From positions 1 to 64,000 of the forward strand of contig SWBL01000156.1 of the NCBI GenBank assembly GCA_024195585.1: a stretch of 64,000 bases of DNA, given 5' to 3'. Below are positions 52,034-62,106 of this stretch, in pieces. The translations under genes and the position numbers were made by a program. This DNA is from Aureobasidium sp. EXF-3400. Lineage: Eukaryota; Ascomycota; Dothideomycetes; Dothideales; Saccotheciaceae. The notes under the pieces were generated by a model. It was not told the origin of the DNA. It saw nothing but the letters and a program-made list of their open reading frames with translations, and did no database searches. Numbering within the stretch: position 1 is the first letter of the stretch; every line of letters starts with the position of its first letter.

Positions 52034-55030
52034 ATGGCGACTTCTGCATACCACCTTAGGACGGATTACCTCAGTGAAGCCTTTGGAATCGATAATCCAC
52101 GTCCGGAGTTCTCATGGAGACTGGAAGCCAGTGACCCATCGGACAAGCACGCTTTAGTGTTTCAGACTGCATACCGCGTGCAGGTTGCCGTGCTCGACAC
52201 TTTTAGGCCTACGAGTATCGTCTGGGATAGCGATATCGTGCGCTCCCAGGATCAGTTTGGCATCATCTATGCTGGAAGTCTTCTACAATCAATTACAAGA
52301 TACTATTGGCGAGTGCAGTTGTATGATATGCACGATGGTTGCAGTGGCTGGAGCAAAGTTGCGAGTTTCGAGACCGGAATTATGGATGCGAGATTATGGA
52401 AGGCCAACTGGATTACTGGACCTGTCGAGGATACAGAACATGCCATGTACTTTCGCGGTTGTCTGAATGTACCGGCTGGAGTGCTCAAAGCTAGGGCCTT
52501 CGTCTCTGCTCTGGGCTGGTACAGGTTATTTGTCAACGGCAGCGACTTGACTGGAAATTGCTGTGTACCACGATGGACGCCCATGAATACCACAGTCGAG
52601 TATCAAGATTACGATATTACGCAATACCTCAAACCTGGACTCAATCACTTCAGTGTCGTCGTAGGAGACGGCCGCTGGAGAGGAAGTTTGGGCCTCAGAG
52701 ATACCAGAGCTAAACATCATGATCCCGTTGCTACGTTTTGTCAAGTCAATATCAACTTCAAGGACGGCAATAGGACAGTTTTTGGCAGTAGTGAGGAATG
52801 GCTTGCTGGTACAGGAGCTATCATCCGCTCAGACCCAAAACTAGGCGAGGAACACGATCTCCGTATCAGCAGTGATGAGTGGCTGGGTGAAGTGGCGCCT
52901 ACACCCCCAACTGTCAAGGACTCCCGGTGGACTCAAGCCCGACTACTACCAACACCACAATCACGCAAACTCATCGCCGAGGAGACTCCACGCACAAAAG
53001 AAATCGGTAGTTGCCGACCAAAGGGAATCCTTCGTTCACCCACCGGCAAGCAAATCTTCGACTTCGGACAAAACATTGCTGGATTTGTGGTTGCAAAACT
53101 CAAAGGAAAGAGAGGCACTAAAGTCACCATCACATACTCGGAGTCCATTGGTCCAAATGGCGAACTTGATCTCGATTATGCATTACCCATTGATGGCAAG
53201 GCACAACGCGATACCTGCATCTTGAGTGGTAAACACACCTGGTTTCAGCCTTGGTTTACTCGCCACGGCTTCCGCTATGCTGAGATCGGAGGCTGCCAAG
53301 ATGTTGGCTTCAATGATATCAAAGCCTTGATTGTGTCTGCAGATCTTCCGGAGACCGGTGTGTTTGCATGCTCAGACTGGAGACTGGAGCGATGGAGAGA
53401 AAATGCTCTGCGCTCCATGCGAGCCAATTTCGCGGATGTGATAACTGATTGTCCGACAAGAGAACGGCTCTGCTGGATGGGTGATTTGCAGGCCATTTCA
53501 CCCACTTCGACTATGTTCTTGGATACACAGACGTATCTGAGGAGGACCTTGAGGAATATTTCTCTTGAGCAATTGCCGGATGGAACTGTGCCGCCATTCT
53601 TGCCTGGCGAGTGTGCTCAAGTCTACAAGGGACTCTGGTGGCCCATGTCTTTGATCACCACATCGGTGGGTTGGGGTGACGCCTGTGTATTGGTGCCCTG
53701 GACACTATATCAATACTACGGCGATAAAGCAGTTCTCAAGCGCCAATACGGATCCATGAAACGTAAGGTCGAGCAAATGGTTCGCGACGCACGCAGCGGC
53801 AAGGGAGGCTACGGCAAATATTTCAAGGGCGAGCGCAACGAACACGAACCCTACATCCTCGACAGCGACAAGATGTGGGGAGAGTGGTTGGAGCCTGGCA
53901 GCGGCATGTGGGGGCTCTTCAAGTCTCTCATGATACCCAGTCCAAACACCGCAACAGCATACTTTGCTCATAATGCTTCAGTGCTTGCAAAAGCGGCTGA
54001 AGCACTGGGAAACACCCAAGATGCTGAGCATTACCAACAACTATCCGAGCGGGTCCGCGTAGCCTGGCGTGCTGCTTTCGTATACCCGGACTTGCGTATC
54101 GGCGATGACAAACAAGACGACTACGTGCGCGCTCTTGCCTTCAATTTGATCCCTGAACACACACGCCCTGGCGTGATCTCACGCCTGGTAGAGATCATTG
54201 AAGACTCAGACTTCCACTTTACGACAACCCTACTAAACACAGCCATGCTTCTCACCGTGCTCAGCGATAACGGCAGAGCAGACATCGCATATAAACTCCT
54301 CCTCAACAATCAACCACGCACCTTCCTCAACCAAGTCGAAGCCGGCGCAACCACAACCTGGGAGACCTGGACCGGCTATGATGAAACCGGTCGCGCGAAG
54401 GGATCTCACAATCACGTCGCGACAGGCGCTGCTACACGCTGGCTTCAAGAAGGCATCATTGGAATTACACCCCTCTCTCCCGGCTACCGCAAGATCAAAA
54501 TCAGACCTCTGGTAGGAGGAGGTCTCGATCACGCTTCAGGAGGTATTGAAACACCCTTTGGACTCTGCAAAGCCACCTGGAGAGTCCTAGTCGCAACTTC
54601 AATGGTCAAACTCTGCGTCACCATCCCCGCAGGCGCCTCAGGAGAAGTCCATCTAGGCAATGGAGAAGTCCACGACGTACCAGCCGGTACCCACTTTTTC
54701 GAATGGCTGGATGCCGCCTCGGCACCTCCATCACCAGCTGCCAGTGACTTGTCTGTCGAAACAGTAGTCTTGGATCGAGCTAGTGTGGCTAGTCCTCCTC
54801 AAAGCCCTGGTGGCACTTTGATGCCTAGTCCGATGAACCCTGGCATTCTGAGTGCGGCGTCTAGTGGAGGTAGATTGTCACCGCCTTCTGCTATGCCGCC
54901 GCAGGGGACTCCGAAGTTGAGGATTGATAGTGTTGTTAATACTGCTGCAGTGGGTAAAGCTAACAGGAGGAGTTTTGTTCTGCCGCAGAATGGAGGTATT
55001 TTCTCTTGGCCACCTTCGGCTGCTACTTGA
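52034..55030 (+). CDS. Glycoside hydrolase family 78 alpha-L-rhamnosidase
   Basis: GH78 enzymes release terminal L-rhamnose from plant flavonoid glycosides and pectin side chains. The protein is 998 residues in one exon, with the family order: N-terminal beta modules (LRTDYLSEAFGIDNPRPEFS), concanavalin-like domain (FDFGQNIAGFVVAKLKGKRG), the (alpha/alpha)6 barrel and a C-terminal beta domain (PLVGGGLDHASGGIETPFGL). The catalytic-acid region is DCPTRERLCWMGDLQ (Asp about 472, with Glu at +5). The barrel also shows TTWETWTGYDETG and GSHNHVATGAATRW. Two oddities: there is no signal peptide, so it looks intracellular (acting on imported glycosides), and after about residue 895 the protein has an extra Pro/Ser/Gly-rich disordered tail of about 100 residues. 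The codon use is ordinary, and transfer is not evident. Confidence 0.93.
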   Translation: MATSAYHLRTDYLSEAFGIDNPRPEFSWRLEASDPSDKHALVFQTAYRVQVAVLDTFRPTSIVWDSDIVRSQDQFGIIYAGSLLQSITRYYWRVQLYDMHDGCSGWSKVASFETGIMDARLWKANWITGPVEDTEHAMYFRGCLNVPAGVLKARAFVSALGWYRLFVNGSDLTGNCCVPRWTPMNTTVEYQDYDITQYLKPGLNHFSVVVGDGRWRGSLGLRDTRAKHHDPVATFCQVNINFKDGNRTVFGSSEEWLAGTGAIIRSDPKLGEEHDLRISSDEWLGEVAPTPPTVKDSRWTQARLLPTPQSRKLIAEETPRTKEIGSCRPKGILRSPTGKQIFDFGQNIAGFVVAKLKGKRGTKVTITYSESIGPNGELDLDYALPIDGKAQRDTCILSGKHTWFQPWFTRHGFRYAEIGGCQDVGFNDIKALIVSADLPETGVFACSDWRLERWRENALRSMRANFADVITDCPTRERLCWMGDLQAISPTSTMFLDTQTYLRRTLRNISLEQLPDGTVPPFLPGECAQVYKGLWWPMSLITTSVGWGDACVLVPWTLYQYYGDKAVLKRQYGSMKRKVEQMVRDARSGKGGYGKYFKGERNEHEPYILDSDKMWGEWLEPGSGMWGLFKSLMIPSPNTATAYFAHNASVLAKAAEALGNTQDAEHYQQLSERVRVAWRAAFVYPDLRIGDDKQDDYVRALAFNLIPEHTRPGVISRLVEIIEDSDFHFTTTLLNTAMLLTVLSDNGRADIAYKLLLNNQPRTFLNQVEAGATTTWETWTGYDETGRAKGSHNHVATGAATRWLQEGIIGITPLSPGYRKIKIRPLVGGGLDHASGGIETPFGLCKATWRVLVATSMVKLCVTIPAGASGEVHLGNGEVHDVPAGTHFFEWLDAASAPPSPAASDLSVETVVLDRASVASPPQSPGGTLMPSPMNPGILSAASSGGRLSPPSAMPPQGTPKLRIDSVVNTAAVGKANRRSFVLPQNGGIFSWPPSAAT

Positions 55031-55362
55031 TGCTGATACAGTATATCTTTTCTTTTGTCATAAGCCATTTTTGTTTGGAGGAGTTCTTGTTCAAAAAAAA
55101 GGTGTTGGTTTGGGAAGGCGGGTGGGCAGGATTCATTTGCATATCGGTTCGAAGGCGTCTAGGCATGATTTATCTTGAATTCCATGCATAATAGAGGAAT
55201 GATGTTTAGAGTCTATATTTTACCATCACTTTCAAGTCTCTTTGTCTCTTAGCATACGATGATGATTCAAGAAAAGGAAGGAACGATCAGCTGAAAGTTG
55301 CCTGCTGGCGTGGATAATTGTGGTTGTTCATTCCAACACTATCATATTTTCTACCAACACAA
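55031..55362. other. Intergenic between convergent genes
   Basis: This 332-bp spacer separates the 3' ends of rhamnosidase and enoyl-CoA hydratase. No gene is seen. Confidence 0.6.
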
Positions 55363-56303
55363 CTATGAATGCGTCCACTCAGCCTTCTTCTTGTTAGCAA
55401 AAGCATTCATACCAATCTTCTGATCCTGACTTCCAAAAAGCCCATGGAAAAGTCGTCTCTCATACTCCACACCCTCCCTAACACCCAAATCCTGACTCTT
55501 GTTAACCGCCTCTTTGCAAGCCTTGACCGCAATCTTAGAGTATCCAGCAATCTTTGCCGCTGTATCCAAAGCACCTTCCACACAAGCATCTGCAGAGTCA
55601 AAGCACTTGGCCACTAGACCCCACTGCTCAGCTTGTTCGCCAGAAAAGTTGTCGCCCGTGAGGATGAGTTCCATAGCTTTTGCTTTGCCCACTGCGCGGG
55701 TCAATCTTTGTGTTCCTCCCGCACCAGGAATAATTCCCAATTTGATCTCAGGTTGGCCAAAGGTAGCGCTCTTGCTTGCGTAAAGGATATCGCACATCAT
55801 AGCCAACTCACACCCACCTCCCAATGCATATCCATTTACAGCACCGATGACGGGTTTCTTGATGTGAGTAAGATTGGACCAGGATTCGATAAAATCGGTG
55901 CCGTAAGCGTCGGAGAAGGTCTTAGGGGCCATTTCTTTGATGTCAGCGCCGGCGGCAAAGGCTTTGGGAGAGCCGGTGAGGACGATGGCGGCGATGGAGG
56001 GGTCTTTGTCGAGGGTGGAGGTGCAGGTGTTGAGTTCGTTGATTAGAGGGGAGAAGAGGGCGTTCAGGGCTTTGGGTCTGTTGAGGGTGACTGTTTTGTG
56101 GAGTTGTGTCAGTGGCTTTGCAAGGATTATTGTGGTAAAGAAAGGTGTTTCCTACTTAGAGCGACACCTGGTCGGGGAGTGCTGAGTTGGATGTGCTCAT
56201 AGCTGTGTTCGGCTGAGGGTGTAGAGTATGGGCGTTGAATACGTGGAGCCAACGTCTTGACAAAGCGAGAAGGAAATGGTCTGGCAACTCGTAGGCTCTG
56301 CAT
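55363..56303 (-). CDS. Mitochondrial enoyl-CoA hydratase
   Basis: This crotonase-fold enzyme hydrates 2-enoyl-CoA in fatty-acid and branched-chain amino-acid breakdown. The minus-strand model is join(56303..56156, 56090..55363), 291 residues, with a 65-nt GTAGGA...AACAG intron in phase 1. The N-terminus (MQSLRVARPFPSRFVKTLAP) is Arg-rich and amphipathic, a mitochondrial presequence. ITLNRPKALNALFSPL, the oxyanion-hole motif FAAGADIKEM and the two Glu-bearing loops YALGGGCELAMMCD and FGQPEIKLGIIPGAGGTQRL are ECHS1 hallmarks. It ends with FANKKKAEWTHS, usual for the family. The spliced protein lacks any peroxisomal PTS1. The donor is slightly off consensus. Confidence 0.93.
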
Positions 56304-56531
56304 TGTGATGTTGATTGGTAGTTCAACTGGCTGTTGGAGAGGGAAGGAAAATGTTTAGGTTACAGATCAAGGTGGAAGGTGGAAAGCTCCTCCCCGCATA
56401 TGTCATCGGCTGCAAAGTTGCCGAGGTGTTGACGCTACGGCCTTTCCTCCGATGCCCTCCTTACAAGGCGCCCTTCTCTGTCACTCGTGCATTCAATCTT
56501 GAACATCGTAAAAGGTCGTGATATACAGAAT

Positions 56532-59000
56532 CTACTCTGAGTCCGAGTCTCCAAATACAGCCAAGCTTTCTCTCTTCTTCTCCTTGACAGCCTCACCAGC
56601 AGGCTTCGAAGCTCCTCCCAATGAAAACTTACTCGCGGGTGCGTTGCTTCCACCAAGCGAGAAGCCCATTGCAGGAGACGCTCTCTTCACCTCTTCAACA
56701 GGTGGCGGAGCTGCAGGTGCTGCATTGAGCGACATGGAGAAGTTGGACAACTTGGGCGCTGGTTTCGGTGGTGGTGCTTCGCCATCTGCAGTAGCAAGGA
56801 TGAGGTCTGCCGCTGAAGGTCGTGATGGCTGGCGCTTAACCGCCGGTTGGGCCTGTGTAGCTTGCGCAGGCTGTGGTGTTGTTGCTCGAGCCATGGCTTC
56901 TGGCGCAGCAGCAGCACTCTCGGCCTCGCCATTCTTCCAGCGCTTCTTCAGCTCCTCCTCTCTTTCCTGCTTCTCCTGCTCGTCTTTGATCTTCTGATCT
57001 GCGTCTGTCAATGGTGGGCTCAAGAATACTTCCTTGAACCTCCTGTGGCTCTCTGGTGCGAAAATGCTTTCGCGCTCCCAACAGTCCAGGACTACTGTGA
57101 TGCGGCTCTTCCACTGTTCACCACGCACACGACCCCATCCGTATTGCTTCGGCATGCGACCTAGCTTTTCGAAAACTTGACGTGAAGTCAAAGCTGACTC
57201 GAACAACGATCGGTACTTCCAGGCATCGCGCACGCCAGAAACTGATGTAGCAGCCAAGGCGTCACTTATGACATAGAGACCGACCAATTGCGCGCCTGAG
57301 ATGTCCTTTCCAGATGAGGCTTCCAGCTTGCTGTCGTTTTCCTGATCTACTTGCATCTCGGTCGCCTCTTTCGGAGCAGCCTCCTCGATCTCTGTATCAT
57401 CGTTACCACCTAGCATACCAAAAGAGGCTCTGGGTCCATCGACTTCAGGGTCGTAGTTGTCATATTCCTCGATTTCTTCGTCTTCGTTCTCATCTTTGGG
57501 ACGATCGATCTTGTAGTTGACGGAGAAGCGGAAAGGATTCTCCAAGTTCGAGACAAGCAGGTCCACAACTTCTTCAGCACCTTGACCAGAAAATTTGATC
57601 ACCAAATCAGTGACGGCTTGCACGTCGCCTTCACACAAGTAGCCAGTACTTTCCGGTAAGTGATTTAGGAAGAAAGTCAGCTTAGCCTTGCGGTAAGGGT
57701 TCAGGTAGCGCGGTCGTGAGATGTTTGGATCTTCAGGAGCGACACCCTGGTTCTGGACAATATGATCGTCTTCGTCGTCTGTGTCGAGATCTGAAGAGAC
57801 ATACCCAGAGTCTGACATCAGGTCGGCGAGGTTCTGAGCGTGTTCGTACTTGGGCTTCTCCAGCGGAGGTATCCAGAAGGGACCGTCATCGAATGGACGA
57901 ACATGGTTGTTCATGCGAGCAAGCTCGTCCATCATGGACCATTGATGTGTATCTTGGCCAGTTTTCGCGGGTGGTTGTGAGGCATAATATTGGTATACTA
58001 ACCAGCGGTACCAAACGTGACCTTGACTGGTGTTGTCAAACAACCAAGCCCAGTGTTCTCCATGCTGAACATCCGGTTGAGACATGAGCAGGCACTCCCA
58101 TTCGGGGCCGTATGTGATGAGTTTTTCGACAGTCTTGTTGATGATAGCGAGCTGCTTCAGGTCGGATGGTGGGGTCACGTTGACGACCAGAGGAGAGGGA
58201 CCTTGGTGGCGTAATTGTGGTGGGAGAGACTCTGGGGGAGGGGCGTTGCGGAAGCTGTGTAATGGAGGAGGGTCGCGAGGCATTTGTTTTGCGCCAAAGG
58301 GATGTACTGGAATGGCCGAGGATGCGGTATGGAGGACTGATGAGACGGATGAGGAGATAGTGATGTGTTTGGAAATGTTGAGGTAGCAGCCAAAGCCCAG
58401 GTACTTTTGCTGTAGAGTATTGATGGCACTGTCGATGTCGCTCGATGCTGTGTCTGGTGTAAGAGCAACAACAGCGGTCAATGAGTGACCTGTTGGCGAG
58501 GGAGCGAAAGCCATATCGTCAACTTTCAGGTTCTTGGGTAGCCAGCTTCGTATCGTCGCTTCGGTCGTCTTGCGCGGTAACGAAGACAACAGCACGGTCG
58601 GGCGCTTGACCACTGCTTCTGGACTCGCTCTGCTGTCTCGTTGGCTCCTCTCTCTTTCTCTTTCTAGTTCCAGCTCCCTCTTGCGCTTCATGGATAACGG
58701 GGCAGGTCCTGGTGGAGGGCCGAGGGTTCCTGGTCCACTGCTCCTCATGGGGGCTCCCCTGGTATAGCCTCCTCCATCTGCAAGTTTTGAGCCGCCATAT
58801 GCGCTGCGGCCAGCAGCTACTTGTGCGACAAAATCGTCTTCATCTTCATCGGCGAATGAGTCCTCGAACTCTCTTAGGGCAGCTCTGTTCTCGGCTTCTT
58901 CTCGTATGCGTTTGGCTTCGGCTTCCTGTCGCTGTTTTTCAAAGACGGACACTTTCTTGGGCGCGTTGAGTTTCGACGATAGATCCGGCTTGTCTGACAT
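56532..59000 (-). CDS. SR140/U2SURP-like U2 snRNP-associated splicing factor
   Basis: SR140-type proteins associate with the U2 snRNP in pre-mRNA splicing and carry RRM, SURP and CID modules. The chosen start 59000 (MSDKPDLSSKLNAPKKVSVF) gives 822 residues; the frame is open 25 codons further up but those residues look like leader. The N-terminus has a charged helix (FEKQRQEAEAKRIREEAEN). An RRM-like fold follows (KRPTVLLSSLPRKTTEATIR), then SURP residues (LAIINKTVEKLITYGPEWEC; WYRWLVYQYY). The CID-like helical domain begins RKAKLTFFLNHLPE, and RITVVLDCWERESIF is its conserved end. The rest is low-complexity and charged. The protein is nuclear by inference. It is divergent from the next gene, with only 168 bp between ATGs. 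Confidence 0.85.
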   Translation of the reverse strand: MSDKPDLSSKLNAPKKVSVFEKQRQEAEAKRIREEAENRAALREFEDSFADEDEDDFVAQVAAGRSAYGGSKLADGGGYTRGAPMRSSGPGTLGPPPGPAPLSMKRKRELELERERERSQRDSRASPEAVVKRPTVLLSSLPRKTTEATIRSWLPKNLKVDDMAFAPSPTGHSLTAVVALTPDTASSDIDSAINTLQQKYLGFGCYLNISKHITISSSVSSVLHTASSAIPVHPFGAKQMPRDPPPLHSFRNAPPPESLPPQLRHQGPSPLVVNVTPPSDLKQLAIINKTVEKLITYGPEWECLLMSQPDVQHGEHWAWLFDNTSQGHVWYRWLVYQYYASQPPAKTGQDTHQWSMMDELARMNNHVRPFDDGPFWIPPLEKPKYEHAQNLADLMSDSGYVSSDLDTDDEDDHIVQNQGVAPEDPNISRPRYLNPYRKAKLTFFLNHLPESTGYLCEGDVQAVTDLVIKFSGQGAEEVVDLLVSNLENPFRFSVNYKIDRPKDENEDEEIEEYDNYDPEVDGPRASFGMLGGNDDTEIEEAAPKEATEMQVDQENDSKLEASSGKDISGAQLVGLYVISDALAATSVSGVRDAWKYRSLFESALTSRQVFEKLGRMPKQYGWGRVRGEQWKSRITVVLDCWERESIFAPESHRRFKEVFLSPPLTDADQKIKDEQEKQEREEELKKRWKNGEAESAAAAPEAMARATTPQPAQATQAQPAVKRQPSRPSAADLILATADGEAPPPKPAPKLSNFSMSLNAAPAAPPPVEEVKRASPAMGFSLGGSNAPASKFSLGGASKPAGEAVKEKKRESLAVFGDSDSE

Positions 59001-59168
59001 GGTGTGTGTGCTGATAGAGTTGGCGCATTGCTTGCTCCGATCAACTTTCTTGTCCCTCATTGAACCCTTGATCAAAGCGTCAACCCTCTTTTGTGGGGTA
59101 ATTCTATACCATTCCTCGCCCTGCCCTTGACCTTCAACCTTTTCATCAACACATCTAAAAAGGCTATC

Positions 59169-60416
59169 ATGGCAGACACTAACAATCTGCTACGCTTCTT
59201 GACGGCGGAGGCGAAACTGCCCTTGGCTGCCGCAATAGCACAAGCTGCTGGTCTGCAGAAGGCGAATCTCGTCACGTAGGTGCCACCCATCTCTCTCTGT
59301 CAATAAATGCCATCACCTTTGCACCTTTTGATCATGTCACACCTATTTCGGAATGTCTGATCAGTCTTGCAAGCGCACCTCTGACGCTTCAACAGCATCG
59401 AGGATCTTGCTAAGACCGACTTTGACACTCTCAAGGCAGCTTCCGCCACCGACAAAGCCGCAAAGGCTACTTTGGCTGCTGCAAAACGTGTCTCTATCAA
59501 GCGCAAAAGAGGTCTTCCAGAAGAATCCACGGCAATGCCATCTAAGCGCTCTAGAGTCGATCCTACAGAGATCAAATCTCCTGCTGATGTCGAAGCTTCC
59601 CTGGCTCTTCCCACTTCTGATCTCACCGAGGATGATCTCGCTGGCATTATACTTACCACCAATCGTGCTCCTCTATTGCTCGCCTTTGCCGCTACCTTGA
59701 TCAACTATATCATGCCTGGACAACCTCCATCATCGTGCTTAAGCCTCGCTCAAGCTGTTACTTCCCTCAACGCACAAGCCAAGGCTGCAAATATTGGCCT
59801 TGGTAGTTCTGCATCTGCTGAGAAGGAAGGCTGGGGTCAAGGCCAGTCACACTTTAAAGTCATGACCAGGGACATCCGGGTGTTGAAACGTTGGGGCTAT
59901 GAATGGAAGCCAGTTTCCGAGGATGCTACCAAGGATATCAAGACAGAAGACCAGGACCAGAAACCTTCCACTGGCGTAAGCCACGAAGCATCTTCTGTGA
60001 AAGACTCACCTGCGTTATTGGCACTTGACCTCGAGCAGCTCAAACGTTTAGATGCGCCACCAATCGTCACTGTATCAGCAAGCACAGCCGATCTTCCTGT
60101 ATATCACGCAGGTCCCGCACGCAACTACATCTTGAAAGCTTTCGACTCTGTTTACGACGACAAGGCCGAGACGAAAAAGAAGAAACCGAGCGCTGAGATC
60201 GCTGCTGAGCGTGAGGCGAATTTGGGCCACCTAATCAAGGCTCTAAATCTATTGTTCGAGTCGTGGTCTGTCGTTCTCGATCCAGATGAGCTTGATAAGC
60301 GTGCCTGGAGTTGGTACGTCAAGGTACGACCACAAGTCGAAGCTGGTCGTGCCGGATGGGGAGCAAAAGGACAAGTCAAGCTCAAGGATATTCTGGAGTT
60401 AAGACGACCGAAGTGA
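59169..60416 (+). CDS. Uncharacterised Lys-rich protein, probably nuclear
   Basis: I do not know this family. The model is join(59169..59275, 59396..60416), 375 residues, with a 120-nt GTAGGT...CAACAG intron in phase 2. The N-terminus (MADTNNLLRFLTAEAKLPLA) is helical and Ala-rich. A basic cluster (KRVSIKRKRGLPE, SKRSRVD) could be a nuclear localisation signal. Later come KVMTRDIRVLKRWGYEWKPV and a C-terminal helical region (LNLLFESWSVVLDPDELDKR, AWSWYVKVRPQVEAGRAGW) that look globular and conserved-type. Its short divergent promoter is shared with the SR140-like gene, which may suggest co-expression. Function is unknown. Confidence 0.72.
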
Positions 60417-60507
60417 ATGTTCCAGCAATCGAAGTCGAAAGGCAAAAGACAGGTCATATGCACAGAAGAATTGTGGCCTTTACAAAGTGTTTGCATTTAA
60501 GTGTGTT

Positions 60508-61527
60508 CTATCCCTGCTTGAATATGCCGGCATACGCGCTCAATGCCGGTGCACCACCAAGATGCGCATACAAGACCTTACTTCCCTCCGGGAACTCACC
60601 CTTCCTGACCATCTGGATCAAACCGTCCATACTCTTGCCCTCGTAAACCGGATCCGTCAGCATACCTTCAGTCCTTGCAGTAAGCCTGATTGCTTCCATT
60701 GTTCCCTCGTTCGGCAACCCATATTCAGGTCCTCCGAATCGTGTATCCAGGATAACGTCTTCGGCGGTGATCTCTTGACCCAGTTCGACGAGCTCTGCGG
60801 TCGATTGAGCGATGCGGAGAATCTGTGCATGTGTCTTCTCAGGCTTCGCAGAAGCATCAATACCAATAACAGACTTTGCCCTGCCATCAGAAGCAAATCC
60901 AACAACCATACCAGCCTGCGTAGACCCAGTAACCGCACAAACCACAATATAATCAAACTTAAAGCCCAACTGTTTCTCCTGCTCCATGACTTCCTGAGCA
61001 AAAGCCACGAATCCTAAACCTCCATACTTGTGCTCTGAACAGCCAGCAGGAATGGGATAAGGCTTGCCACCTTTATCTTTGATTTCCTGCATTGCTTCTT
61101 CAAACGAAGGTCTGATCCCAATATCAAAACCAGCTTCATTGAGTCTCACATCCGCCCCCAAAATCCTACTCAACTCAATGTTTCCAACACGATCATACAC
61201 TGAGTCTGAGTAATTGACCCAATTTTCCTGCACCAACACACATTTCATACCCAGTTTTGCTGCTACAGCTGCAACTTGACGTGTTTGGTTTGATTGCACA
61301 CCTCCAATGGAGACTAGAGTGTCGTAGCCTCCTGCAATGGCTTCAGGAATCACATATTCGAGTTTTCGGGTCTTGTTGCCGCCGAAAGCGAGGCCGGAGT
61401 TGCAGTCTTCGCGTTTGGCGTAGATTTGGACTTTGTTGCCTAGAGCTGAGGAGAGGCGGGGGAGGTGTTGGATGGGGGTGGGGGTGCCGAAGGTGAGTTG
61501 TTCTTTTGGGAATTTGTCGAGTTTCAT
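60508..61527 (-). CDS. acdS: 1-aminocyclopropane-1-carboxylate (ACC) deaminase
   Basis: This PLP enzyme converts ACC, the ethylene precursor, to 2-oxobutyrate and ammonia. It is 339 residues, one exon, matching bacterial and fungal ACC deaminases (about 338-360). PLP-binding Lys52 lies in [11 protein letters not shown], and Ser79 in [11 protein letters not shown]. The active-site pair Tyr-Glu in TDPVYEGKS (about 295-297) and the [10 protein letters not shown] motif (Leu near 324) match ACC deaminase; D-cysteine desulfhydrases carry other residues at the Glu and Leu sites. No signal peptide is visible. Plant-associated fungi use this enzyme to feed on or lower plant ACC; that role is inference. 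The intronless bacterial-like form fits an old transfer, though the composition has adapted to the host. Confidence 0.93.
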   Translation of the reverse strand: MKLDKFPKEQLTFGTPTPIQHLPRLSSALGNKVQIYAKREDCNSGLAFGGNKTRKLEYVIPEAIAGGYDTLVSIGGVQSNQTRQVAAVAAKLGMKCVLVQENWVNYSDSVYDRVGNIELSRILGADVRLNEAGFDIGIRPSFEEAMQEIKDKGGKPYPIPAGCSEHKYGGLGFVAFAQEVMEQEKQLGFKFDYIVVCAVTGSTQAGMVVGFASDGRAKSVIGIDASAKPEKTHAQILRIAQSTAELVELGQEITAEDVILDTRFGGPEYGLPNEGTMEAIRLTARTEGMLTDPVYEGKSMDGLIQMVRKGEFPEGSKVLYAHLGGAPALSAYAGIFKQG

Positions 61528-62106
61528 GGTTGCTGAGTTGGGTTGTTTTGGTTCCTATGGTGATTTTTGAGTCTGTTGTAAGTCGGGAGAGGTTGTATAT
61601 CTCCTGGAGTGCCGGAATTGAAGAGGGGAACGATGGTAATTGAGAAACACGAAATGAGGATACTGATACGTTTACTTATAACTTGCTATGTCGTCTTTCC
61701 ACCCAGCAGCTAAGTACTATGTAGCTTTTTGGTGGTCGGGTGCTTGCCCTACCTTTGGACTAGCTTGGCCGAAGGGCTGCCTATCATGGCTACCAATCCT
61801 TGCCCGATATCGTATCCTCGGCGTACACGCCGGAGGTCGCAAGATCTTGCCGATCTTGAAGCATTATCCGGACAAGCAAGAGTCAATACTCGCGGCTGGC
61901 TTCAAGTGCTGTCACAAGAATGTTTTGTACTCGCGACAGCACAACGATTGGTTAGTTGTAGCAAGAAAGAAGCGAAGATCTTGCTGGCAAACGACTTCGC
62001 CAGAAGCGTGAAAGTCTTGGCATAGCCAACCACCAACCATCGTCATCCATCCTGTTTTATACAGCAAACAATCTTTCCTTGACTACATAAAGAGCCTTTG
62101 GTTCGA
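61528..62106. other. Intergenic; possible gene relic at 61729-62025
   Basis: This stretch between divergent genes contains a 98-codon frame (61729-62025) that reads like protein (DLADLEALSGQARVNTRGWL) and ends in a stop, but it has no motif that I can name. It may be a decayed gene fragment or chance. Confidence 0.4.
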
